Assembly (NCBI GenBank): GCA_036936605.1
Contig: JAUPFV010000005.1
Location: forward strand, 155,373,195-155,437,194
Length of the DNA: 64,000 bases
DNA from: Limnanthes douglasii subsp. nivea
Lineage: Eukaryota > Streptophyta > Magnoliopsida > Brassicales > Limnanthaceae
Reading direction: 5' to 3'
Shown here: piece by piece, positions 1 through 11,012 of the stretch
Position numbering within the stretch: the stretch's first letter is position 1
Layout of the letters: each line of letters starts with the position of its first letter
The notes under the pieces: generated by a model
Seen by the model: the letters and a program-made list of their open reading frames with translations, nothing else
Database searches by the model: none
What the model was told of the DNA's origin: nothing
Made by a program: the position numbers and the translations under genes

Positions 1-1210
1 TGATTCATGAAAAGTAAAAGTATTTTTCGACCTAAAAAGAAGTGTGGTTTGGTTTTTATAAGAGACGTTTTAAAAAATAGATCTAGATGTTACAGGGATC
101 TTGTAGTTTCGAAATTCCAAGATAGCATTTATTGTTGTTAACCATACATACGCCCCTGATATTTTGTTTGTATTTATTTAAATTTTGTTTGTAATGTGTA
201 TTAAATGAAAGCGCGATTCATGCATAGTAAAATTATGCTTCTTTAATTCAAAGTTAATAAATAGTTTCCTTATTTAATGGGTCGAAACCGTGGTGTATAA
301 ATATCCGTGAGATTTTACCGCATGAGATCGTTTGTTACGAGTATTTAATGGGTAAAATAAGAAAAAGGTGGTCTGGAGTGCGATGGAAAATTCGGTTATG
401 CTAGGTTATATACATTGGTCGTGCAGTACTTAACGGATGCTATCATACCAGCACTAATGCACCGGATCCCATCAGAATTCCACAGTTAAGCGCTTGGGCG
501 GGTGACCTTCTGGGATGTCCTCGTGTTGCATCCTTTTTTTTTTTTTTATTTCATTTTGGTTTTGGTCGGTGAGTATTAACTGCCTTTTTTTATTCATTTT
601 GGTTTTGGTCGGTGAGTATTAACTGATAAGCACAGTTATTTCAAGAAAATGATCGGATTTTAAAATCCTATTTCTAAAGAATAATCGATTTCAAAAGTGA
701 TTAACATTGATCCGAGTATTAACTGCCCTTTTTTATATCATTTTGGTTTTGGTCAGTGAGTATTAACTGATAAGCACGGTTATTTCAAGAAAATGATCGA
801 ATTTTAAAATCTTATTTCTAAGGAACAATCGATTTCAAAAGTGATTAACATTGTTGCGGATCTAAAAAGAAGCGTTATTTAGTTTAAATTAGGAATCGCT
901 TTAGAAAATAGCATTTATTGATGTTGACCATGTGTAGTTAATTGTGTTTATGTAATTTTGTCCGTGATGCGTATTAAATGAAAACGTGATTCATGAAAAG
1001 TAAAAGTATTTTTCGACCTAAAAAGAAGCGTGGTTTGGTTTTTATAAGAGACGTTTAAAAAAATAGATCTAGACGTTATAGAGATTTTGTAGTTTCAAAA
1101 TTCCAAGATAGCATTTATTGTTGTTGACCATACATACGTCCGTGATATTTTGTTTGTATTTATTTAAATTTTGATCGTAATATATATTAAATGAAAGCGC
1201 GATTCGTACT
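1..1210 (+). repeat. 5S-spacer-like direct repeat array
   Basis: A unit of about 215 bases at 1-222 recurs at about 985-1205 with only scattered differences. A shorter, more diverged copy lies at about 845-984. All share the cores acctaaaaagaagcg, atagcatttattgttgttga and gtattaaatgaaagcg. Between them, a second block containing cattttggttttggtcggtg and gagtattaactg is repeated at about 553, 596, 736 and nearby. The array surrounds a 5S rRNA-derived sequence at 435-533, so I infer that it is 5S intergenic spacer. The repetition is seen directly; the spacer identity is inference. Confidence 0.7.
435..533 (+). pseudogene. 5S rRNA pseudogene, internally deleted
   Basis: The sequence follows plant 5S rRNA closely at both ends: catcataccagcactaatgc-like and accggatcccatcagaa near the 5' side, ggtgacc and tcctcgtgttgca near the 3' side. 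It is about 99 bases long instead of about 120. Roughly 18 bases between gggcg and ggtgacc are missing, the segment that normally holds agagtagtactagga, and two more bases are missing from agcgtgctt. The gap removes part of the internal polymerase III promoter between the A and C boxes. A tatata element sits about 29 bases upstream, and a long T run follows directly, as at a real 5S gene. I therefore read it as a once-genuine 5S unit, now probably not transcribed into usable 5S. Confidence 0.88.
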
Positions 1211-2344
1211 CATGTGTATCTCCTTCCAAACTTTCTTCTCATCTTACTGTTGAGCTTTTAAAGTTTCAAAACTAAAGCCTCTATCCAAAAAATAATCATC
1301 AGATCACAAAAATCCGCTTGGCCTAAGGTTCATACTATTCATAGAATTGAGTTTTCTTCCCGTAAATATCTCCTAGTAATTTCAAACTTAAACTAAACGT
1401 AAAATTAAAATTTAATAAATTTTTCCGTGTTAGATGAAACAAAAATAAAACATAAGACTAATTTTACCGATAAATACGTCACCACATAAAAGTTAACATC
1501 CATGATAAAGAAAAAAATAATACCCCTATCAAATTCCGACATGATTAGGTCTTCATACCCTATTCGAAATTATGCGTCATAGACTAATTTTTAGCACCCG
1601 GATTCTGAGTTACCGATTCTGCCTGTTGGCCAATTTTGTGATTTACTAACCCTATGGTCCGGCTTAATAATGTATCACGTTCCCTCCATGCCATGCAAAA
1701 AAAGGTATGCAAATACGTAGCATTTGGTTATCGGCCTTTTGTCAAACAAGTCCGGTTTTTCTTTTTTCTTTTTCACAAAATCAAATTACCTTTTCTTCAA
1801 TCGACTACATGTCCACATCCATCTACCCTACCCCTACATTAACTTTTTTCTTTTTTTGGATTCTTATCTTTTTGGAATGATAGGGGGGACAAATTCCTTC
1901 CAGCTAATAAAGAGAGACTACTCCGGTCTTCTCCATTGATTCTCAGTGGATTATTCTTCTCCCTATGTATCTAGAAGGAAGCATGTTCACCTAGACGAGG
2001 GTAAAGGAAGATGGACTATATTATGTGATGCTAATATACTCCTTCGGAAATCGGAAATTTAGCTTTGTTTTCGTGGAGGAGTTAACATGCCTTAATGATA
2101 AACAAAATTGGAAGAACTATAGACGCCAGTGGTGATTGAAGGTTGGTTTAAGAAAAAGAACGGTTCCGTGGTGTGACTCAATATATAAAATATAATAGAG
2201 AGGGTACCTATTGAGTTGAACACACCTAATACAAGTTTATATTTTAACAGAAGCAATCAAAAAAGGAAGATAGATACAAAAGACACTGATTAATTAGCAT
2301 AAGAGACAAAAATGACTTACATTCTGATTTGTACACAGCAAAAA
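1211..2344. other. Intergenic, 3' flank of the Era gene
   Basis: No gene supported. The open frames near 1654-1939 are short and have no recognisable protein features. The stretch from about 2170 to 2344 probably contains the 3'UTR of the minus-strand Era gene. Confidence 0.5.
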
Positions 2345-5300
2345 TTACAATGCTTGAATTTGCCCTGTATATCCATAACGTTTCAAAAGCCCTTCGTCCT
2401 GTCGCCAATTCTCTTTGACTTTCACTTCGACCTGTTTCAAGAGAACTTTGTTATCTTCATAAGTCGTTTCTTACATAAGATTTTGACTGGATTAAGACTA
2501 AATTGGATAACTTTTAGTCCAGTCCTGCGTTTGGTACTGATGTCTAGGACTAGGACAATTACATAGTCAAATCAGGTATTTTGTGTTTGGTCCTAGATTA
2601 CTAAATAGTCTGGTGAGGAGGGTATGATTGATTGGAAGACTAAATATTCCATCTCCTTCTAACCTTATCAAATCCAATTCAATCCCATTTATATTATCAT
2701 ATCCCCTCCAACCATATCGGGTGTTCCAAACATGCCCTTAGATTCCGTGACTGTTTGCTGATGTCTTGGACTAGGACTAGATAAAATAGTCAAATCTGGT
2801 GTTTGGTGTTTGATCTCACATTACTAATTAGTCTCGTAGAGAGGGTTGGGATTGATTAGGAGACTGCAGAATCCGTCTCATTCTAATCTTATCAAATCCA
2901 ATTAAATCCCATTTATTTTATCATATCCCCTCTAAACATATCCAGTGTTCAAAATATGCCCTTAAGATTCCTCTTTCTCAAACCGAGAACAAGAAACTAT
3001 AATGCTTATTTAAATTGCCTAAGCAAATTGCAAGGAATGTGCTACAAATAGATAAAAGATTAAAGTAGAACCTCAAGGTACACTTTCTTTTGTAAGAAAT
3101 CTTCGATATCGAGTCTTGCAGCTGTTGCAAGTAGTTTCAGGGCCTTCCCTTCCTATAATTTGAGATGAAAAATCGAGAAATTGATCAAACAAAAGACAGT
3201 GGTACTATTATATAGGAGGTGGGCAGTGCTTCAAACTCATAAACTTGATAAAAAAAACAGTGCATCTAGCATGAATTAATAGGATGTGTAGGACACAGCA
3301 CAAGTCATACTCACTTTTCCAATGAGGATGACCTTTTGACTGTTTCTCTCGACCACCACTTCTACTTGTATAAAGTCTTTTGCAGCCGGTCGAGTTTTAT
3401 AGCTTATCACATTCACCTGGAGAATGACAAGGCAAACACTGAACCTCTGTGATATAAGAATTGAACTCTTTAAGGGACCAAGATTAGATTTAATTCCGAT
3501 TTGTGAAGAGGCATATTGAAAAAGGTGCTTAGTCATATACCTGACATGCATATGGAACTTCATTTCTGTATTGCATAAATATCTTCTCTCTGACGATTTC
3601 AGAGACAAAGAATCTTTCTGGGTGCTCGCTCACAATATCCTGACATTTATCACCACCATTATTCATGTGAAAGAAACATGTGAAACTTCCGCATGGAAAT
3701 CATGAACAATAGGATGCATGCATACACAAAACACCAATATGCGACAGTTTATGTGCATGTTGACAAGGAAAAGCTTAATACCCAAGAGAAGCTTGATTGT
3801 TGCCCACTTTTTAGATTTTCTTTGTTATAGCACCTTTACCAATTTATCTATGGACACAATCGATGTGCTAGGTTTTAATTTACCTTGGGGTAATAAGCTG
3901 GCCCAAGCGGAATTTTAGATAGTATCCAATCCTTGACATCCTCCACTCCTTGACCATATTTTGCACTAACAGGTATGACTTCATCCACATCCGTAAATTT
4001 TTCGTACCACTGCAAGGATTGCAATATACTTGGAAATAAAAATCTTTGGACAAGTGTATGGCATATAAGAAAAGACGGACGTTTATTATAGGTAGACATC
4101 TCAGTTCAATGCTTATGTTTCACAGTCTCCCTTGAAATCAACTATGTTCTTAAAAATCACTGAGATCAAGGAATCACAGCTAGTGATGCAGCAAAATGCA
4201 AACTATACGATAAAAAATAATAATAATACAACCATTCCCCAGTTCGCACCATAACGGCCAAGCCTACTAAGGAAAAGAGAAGGCAGAAACACAGGCAATG
4301 GGTTTTCTACTTTTTTTTCGCGCTCAGTTCGTATTTTTCAAGGAAAATAACTAAGGGAATTCTCAAGCTGTTGGATAAATGAGTTCATAGGTTTTCGTTA
4401 GGTATTAGACTATTTTTTTTCTTTTTTAATCTTCTCTCTGCTATGCTTATGTTGTCCTCATAGCACAATATGAAAAAAGTTTCTGTAAACAACAGTTTAC
4501 TTCCTTTGAAATTCCCAAAATCCAGATAGATCATCAGTAAACAATTACTGCTATATTTTTATGAACCAAAAGGCAATTAAGTTTAAAAAAAAGTCAATCT
4601 CATGTGAACGTAACAATAAATCAGGGTAACTCTCTGATGTAATAAATAGTACTTCATCCACTTAAGAAACTCAAAAACTACTACAGGCGGTATTCTATAA
4701 TACCGTCAAGCTAAATAGAAAACAGAACATGAGGAACTGTAACCACGATCACAAATTCATCAACCAGAAACAACATAATAAATATATTTTAAGCTCTGAC
4801 CTGCAGCTTCTTTGCAATTTCACCAGGCTTGATCAGATCTTTCTTGTTGAAAACAAGTAAAGTCGGCAACTTACTAGTGAGGCTTGCCAGACCTTCTTCC
4901 AGCACATCATCAATCTAAAACAAAGCTATTAACTTCATTGAGAGGATTTAAACCTTCATAAGCAAATAGAAAAAACAAGGAAGCATACTTTTTCAGGCAC
5001 TTTACATGCATCAACAATGACTAGTGCACAATCGGCATTAACAGCAGCACTTCGAACATTATGCATCATCATGGAGTCCAACTTGTGCATTTTTTTCTCA
5101 ATGACACCGGGTGTGTCATATAGTACCATCTGCAAGGATAAGGTCAAACTACTGACAAAATAGTTCATCTAGCTCTTAAAGGCACAGTGAGATTTGCAAT
5201 GGTTGCTTGGTGATAGAAACAGAAGAGACTCTTTAATTTAAATCTTTCAACAAGAAAAGAAGTGTTGGAATCTTAGGTCTCATCATATATAAGCATTTTC

Positions 5301-6736
5301 TTTTCAGATTTAGTTCCATAGCAACATAACGCACTCTATACAAGTCATAAAACAACTTCTCATCCTCTCAATGTGAAGCAAGCCAAAAAATAATTATGTA
5401 TTTGAAGTGAGCTAAGAGCAAACGTAACATAAGAAAAAAGTCCTTAAAATCCGCAACTGTAACTAATATGCATTGATATAAATCAATACAAACTCCGAAA
5501 AAATGAGTTTCTTCTCAATCTCTCTTGTTTAATAATAATTGACTTGGAACGTTAACGCATATTCACAATGTAAAATGAAGATACCACACTGTAAATCCAT
5601 AAAATCCAGTTCTACTAAAGAGGCAGTGCAATTCATATTATACATCATTTACACCACAATAGATAATGCACTCAAAAGCTTGATACTCAGGTGGAATTTC
5701 GGTCAGACAACATCGTTTGGGGAAATTGGGTAAAAGAGTGTAACAGCAGAAGATAATCAAACCTGATATTCTGGACCAGAACATATACCGAGAATTCGAT
5801 GCCTTGTTGTCTGAGGTTTATCCGTTACAATGGATAGTTTCTGACCTATCATTTGATTCGACAATGTACTCTTTCCAACATTAGGTTTACCAAGCACAGC
5901 CACAAATCCTGAAATCTCAAACAAACGAGATCTCACAATGGGTTCAACGCAAATAATGACCAATTCAACCTGGTACAGCAACAATTTGAAGATACTATAA
6001 CAGAAAATTTGAACTTCCTACAATGATTAACATATTAGAACAAATTACTTGAGGCTACTTAAGTGATGTATCAGTGAAATTCCTTCTCCTTGGTTTCAAC
6101 TACTCTACCGATTGAACCAATTGTTTCAGTAGAAATTATTGAATCTCTAACAATGTTTGAAAACATCTTAGTGGCAAACGATTTGAACCTACTGAAACAA
6201 ATGAAACTTGATTAACTAGACGAAGAACGTATTAGAACAGCTTTACTCGATTAATAATATAGTGTTCATCCACATCTTCATAGCAAACAATTCAACGAAA
6301 TTACAGAAAATTAAAACCAACTATCATCGATACAAAAACTATTTTATCTCACAAAATCAAACTAACCGCTACGATGGTGAGGACTAAAATGAACAAGCTC
6401 CTCCATCTCGTAATCGTCGAGCAACGCCATGTTCCTATCAGGTTTAACACTTAGAGATAGAAACTCCGATTCGTCACCGCTATTACTCGCCTCTTCGACA
6501 TTTATAATTTCTTCTTCCTCTTTCTCCTCAACGGCAACCTTTTCTTCAACTTTTCGTTTTCGAATCCACAAATGCTGATGTCTCGTCGAGAAACTGGAGA
6601 CGGCGGTTTTCGTTTTAGCCTGAGAGGTATAGCTGGGGTTTTTGTGTAGGTAGGTGACATAACTAGGAGAGAGAATAGCGGTTTTATCGGCTTTGCAAAA
6701 GGAAAACGTTGGAGAAAATTGTACTGATATCTCCAT
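2345..6736 (-). CDS. ERA: Era-like GTPase, chloroplast type (9 exons)
   Basis: Predicted 421-residue Era GTPase, a GTP-binding factor for small ribosomal subunit maturation that binds 16S-type rRNA through a C-terminal KH domain. Coding exons: 6367-6736, 5763-5908, 4989-5129, 4801-4914, 3884-4009, 3541-3639, 3315-3416, 3072-3152 and 2345-2431. All junctions are GT/AG and keep the frame. G1 is GKPNVGKST (residues 130-138), switch I lies around QTTRHRIL, G3 is DTPG (177-180), G4 is NKKD (242-245), G5 is VSAK (271-274). The KH loop IGKEGK (364-369) spans the exon 7/8 junction, and the protein ends in a conserved basic tail with [15 protein letters not shown]. Residues 1-60 are rich in Ser, Thr and basic residues, as in a plastid transit peptide. 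The start is the ATG at 6736; the frame extends 8 codons upstream only to a GTG. Plant Era proteins also exist in mitochondria; [13 protein letters not shown] before the G domain is, from memory, typical of the plastid form. No damage seen. Confidence 0.95.
2527..2971. repeat. Doubled MITE-like sequence in Era intron 8
   Basis: Two diverged copies of a roughly 220-base unit lie head to tail, at about 2527-2746 and 2753-2971, inside the 640-base last intron of the Era gene. Both run from gtttg, gatgtc and ggactaggac, through aaatcccattta and tatcccctc, to atgccctta. The size, AT content and intron location suggest a small non-autonomous DNA element, but I could not define its ends or a target duplication, so the superfamily is open. 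Confidence 0.6.
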
Positions 6737-6959
6737 TAAAGGGGAGCTTGCTTTCTTCACTGTTGTTTTCGGTCTCCAACTTTTTTTGCGCTTTTCTTGA
6801 ATAACGAACAGATAACATCCCCAAACGACGACGTTTCGGTTCCAATCTGCGTTTCAAAACTTGTCGGGTATGTATTTTTTAAATTTCAGTTTTGTTAAAC
6901 TTTTTATAACAAAAGAGCCACATACATTACGTCTTTTATAGCTTCGTAAAAGATTCCCG

Positions 6960-8270
6960 CACCTATACGATCACTTACATCAGATTTAGGCCATTAATTC
7001 ATAACCAAAACAAGGTTAGACCTTTCTACTTCGTCCAAATACAAAAATGATTCTTAAAAAATGTTACTGCAGTTCTATTCGATCCAAGTACCAAAATGAC
7101 TTATATAGTTGCATCATGCATGACCTACATTAGGCCATTAATTCAAAAACAAAACAAGACCGCACCCTTTTATTTCGTCTAAATACAAAATTAATTCTTA
7201 TAAAATGTTCGTGCAGTCTTTTTTATCCAAGTACCAAACTTCTATAGTTGCGTGTCCCTTCTAGGTCCGGATCATTTTACCCATATGTACTATCACGTTT
7301 TTCATTTAGTGATACGACTAAAATACCATTGTTAGGGTTTTTTTATTATTCAAAATTTAAGCTATAAATTTAGTCATCGTGCGATATTTTTTCTAGTTTA
7401 GTTATGTGTTTTCATATATGAATGGTATTAGTCCCACAAAGTTTATCAACTTTTTAATTTTATTTTTACTTTTTAAATTTAATATATTTTTTATATTTTT
7501 TATTTATTTTTTATTTATTTTTTATTTATTTTTTATTCTTCTGAAAACGGAGTATTAAAAAAAATATATATAAATAAAAAATAAATAAAAGCCGAGGATA
7601 AAATATTTATAAAAAATATTTATTTTGCGATACTCTATTTTCAGAAGAATATAAAATAAAAATATATATATTAAAAATATTAAATTTAAAAAATAAAAGT
7701 GGTATTAAAACTTGAGGAACTATTTGTGAGACTCGTACCATTTAACTATAGGGACACATATACGCAAGTGACTAAATTTATCGATTTTGAATTGTCTAGA
7801 GACCCTGACCGGTGATTTTTTAGTCGATAGACTAAATGGAAGAAAACGCGATAATGGAAGAACTACATTCTGATTTAAGCCCGATTCATAGGTCAAAATT
7901 ACCTATATAAAGGGTCTCTGCAATCACGCGATCCTTTTATTTGGTCTAAATGGACATGATCATTTTACTTGGTATAAATATCAAAGTGATTTTCATAAAC
8001 AAGTCGCGTAACCCCATGATCCTTCTGGAGAAGCTGCTCAAATTACTTTTATAAAAGGGTTGTGCAACTATTTGGCCTAGATGCCAAAATGCCCTGTAAG
8101 GAGGGGTCACGCAATTTATTTATTTGACCCATATACCAAAATGACTTTTACATATGGGTTGTGCAATTGTGTGATCCCTCCTTTTATCTCGCCGCAAACT
8201 CAAGCTAACCAAGGCCATATAGAAGGGTCGTTCAGTTGTGCAATCCCTCACCAAGATTTTAAGAAAGAAA
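6960..8270. repeat. Degenerate tandem repeat array
   Basis: A unit containing taggccattaattca, cgtccaaatacaaaa, gattctta and atccaagtaccaaa occurs at about 6985-7110 and again at about 7125-7250. Related pieces (tttggtctaaat, accaaaatgacttt, gggttgtgcaa) recur from about 7920 to 8270. The array is interrupted by the foldback element at 7290-7856. It lies upstream of the Era gene. The open frame at 8081-8296 is just repeat sequence. Confidence 0.6.
7290..7856. mobile_element. AT-rich foldback / MITE-like element
   Basis: The two halves are imperfect reverse complements over most of their length. Left landmarks gactaaaatacc (7316), attcaaaattta, tttagtca, tggtattagt and cttctgaaaa are mirrored on the right by cttctgaaaa-type, tggtac, tttagtca, attcaaaatc and gactaaaaaatc (complement, ending at 7825). 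The similarity continues outward to tatcacg/cgcgata. No clear target duplication. No ORF. Confidence 0.6.
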
Positions 8271-9814
8271 TGACTTCTTCGACCATCATAGTTTAAATAT
8301 ACTTAACATATCTTTTAAACCATAGCTCCAAAATAATATTTGAAATATCGCTGGGTTTTATTTTACTAAGACGAACAAAACTAGATCCATGAAATACATT
8401 TTTTAAATTTTTTTCGTAGTTGTATAATTATGTGTAATTGGATTTTGCAAATAAGTCTAGAAAAATAATTATGTTTAAGTTGTAGAATTAAACGTAACTG
8501 GGTTACAAAAAAAATAATCGTGTTCCAATTGCGAAATTATGTGTAGTTGGATTGCAAAAACAAATCGTGTTTCAGTTGCGGAATTAATATGAGTTTTGTG
8601 AATAAGAAGAAAATAGTTTCGTAAATATGATTTTGGTTGCGAAAAAATAAATTTGTCCAATTACGGAATTACATACAAAAAGTTGTTTAAATAAGAATAA
8701 AATAGTTACGTAAATAGATTTTGGTTATGAAATAAGTTTGGAAAAAAATTGTGTTCTAGTTGCGTGATTATATTTAATCTGATTGCAAAAATAATAATAA
8801 AATCTTCAAAATATCACTAATGGATTTTGTTTTGTTCTTCTTTAAAAAATAGACATATATGTGTTTTTAGATTAATATTTTTAAGTTTGGGTTTGAAAGA
8901 TATGAAGTTTTGAAGATTAAAAATAACTAATTGTTGAAGTTGTAAGTATTGTTGAAAGAATTTATATTGCAAGTATTTTTTCGTAAGCTCAAAATCTATG
9001 TGGTTATCCGTAATTTTATTTTTCCAAATGGTTATCGGTAACTCTTCTTTTTTATTATAACTAATAGATATATTTAGTATGTAGAAAGATTGTTTGGATA
9101 ATCTAATATCTACCAGTATTTAAATAATTGTGAATCTAAATTTCTATATTTGTTTAGGTGATTTGTTAGATTTGTGAATCAATTAATTTTAAAATAAAAA
9201 GACAAAACTTTGAAAATTATAGGACATCACAAACAATTCTGACTATTTGAGACACTTTTTAATCAAATTATCAAATTATCCACATATAAACTTAAACCGT
9301 GTTTATTCTTCCCATTTCAAAAATTTACAATAATAAACCTAACTCTTTAATTCTACAAATGATTTATTGAAATCCGATATTTTTTTATGTTAGTTCATCT
9401 TTTAATTGACTGTGTCACGAGGAAGGTAGTGGATCTAGGAAAGATTAAGAATTAGAATGAAAATGAGTAAGAGTTGAAAAGTGTATTGTAAGATTTGTGG
9501 AAGAGATAAATAAGGAATTATCAGATAAAGAACGTTGTAAATTAGGGAATTACATCAGTATTTTGGATAAAAATTTGGAAATTGTTGTGAGGAAATTGAA
9601 AGTAGTTGTTGATGGTGGTAATATCAAAGTCGAGAGAAATATTAATATTGTTTTGAGGAGTATAATTATCAACCATGCAACTATTTTCTATGTTTTTTGT
9701 GTAATATACAGAGACAAGTGAATGAATGCGAGACTTATGATTCAAATGTGACAATTATAATGAGAAGTGATTATGATACACCAGTGTGGATTCATCAGAT
9801 GAGGAAATAAAAGT
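8271..9814. other. AT-rich intergenic with weak tandem structure
   Basis: From about 8400 to 8800, diverged units of roughly 60 bases recur, built on the pattern gtgttccaattgcg / aattatgtgtaattgg / attgcaaaaa. The rest is plain AT-rich DNA. The open frame at 9497-9721 has no features that I recognise. Confidence 0.45.
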
Positions 9815-10025
9815 AAGTTGTGTAAAAATTTAGTTGTTATCTCTAGTTATACATAATATATTTAGTTGTGTCAACATTTAGTTGTTACCCCTAACTATAT
9901 ATATAATAGATTTAATTTTGTCAACATTTAGTTGTTACTCTTAAATATACATAATGGATTTAGTTGTGTCAATATTTAGTTGTTACCATTATCTATACAT
10001 AAAATAATTACTTGTGTCAATATTG
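9815..10025. repeat. 60-base tandem repeat, about 4 copies
   Basis: Units containing tagttgtgtcaacatttag, ttgttac and a tatacataat(a/g) tail follow each other with a spacing of about 60 bases. They share the core catttagttgt with the shorter-period array 700 bases downstream. Confidence 0.75.
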
Positions 10026-10726
10026 ACATTTTACATGTTCGTTTATTGGTTTTGATTAACCGATATTTACTAATTTTATACGGTGGAACATAAATAATAT
10101 CATATGAAACTATTATAATCATTATCTTATAAGTCATTTCATGGGATAAATCATTGTGTTTATGCACACTGAGTAGGATTTATCATATAATTATTCTACT
10201 ATTTGATTTGTGAAACTTATTTAGGTTTAGCAACCCAGATAGTAGTTGTGGGGATAATAATAATGTATGTAATGTCTGTATCAATATATGTGTAGTCCTT
10301 ATTGTTATATTTTTACTCTGTTTAATGTCAAGTTTCTAGTAAGTCATAAACTCAAAGGAAAACCGCATGAACTAACAAAATCTACAAGTTTAGAATGTGT
10401 GCTTTCTTTTTTTTAGTTTTCAAAATTTTATTCTTGAATTATTGGTAAAGTATCGATTGAATTGAAGTAGCATAATATAATATAAATTGAGTAGATAAAC
10501 AAGGATATGATTTTTGGTTGAATGATATAAGAATACATCAAGTTTAACAGTTATAGGATTTTAACGATTGACTCAATTGATTTTATGTAGACATTTGACT
10601 TCTTAATACATTCGTTAGATGAAAACGGATTGACATAGACAAAGATCTTCTGTTTTGTATTATAAGTATAATAGATGTCATAATTTATATATTTACTTGT
10701 GAAGTAAAAAATTTAGATATCAAGTT

Positions 10727-11012
10727 AACCTTTTAGTTTACAAGGCAAACATATTAGCTGTCATAATAAACATTTAGTTCTTAAGTTAAATATTTAGTTG
10801 TCAAGGTAAATATTTAATTGTCAAGAGAAACATTTAGTTTTCAAGGTAAACATTTAGTTGTCAAAGTCAATATTTAGACGTGAATGTAAATATTTAGTTG
10901 TTATGTTAGACATTTACCTCTCATATTTAGATATATATATATATATATATATATAGTTGTTAAGTTACAAATTTAGTTTTCAAGATCGACATTTAGTTGT
11001 CAATATAAATAT
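10727..11012. repeat. 20-base minisatellite
   Basis: About a dozen diverged copies of a unit of the type aaacatttagttgtcaaggt, interrupted once by an (AT)n run at about 10930-10955. No coding content. Confidence 0.8.

Noticed and set aside
6737..6760. Era start 8 codons further upstream
   Set aside because: The upstream codon is GTG; the first ATG in frame is at 6736 and fits a transit peptide start.
8081..8296. Open frame of 71 codons on the plus strand
   Set aside because: It lies wholly in tandem repeat sequence and its residues repeat with the DNA unit.
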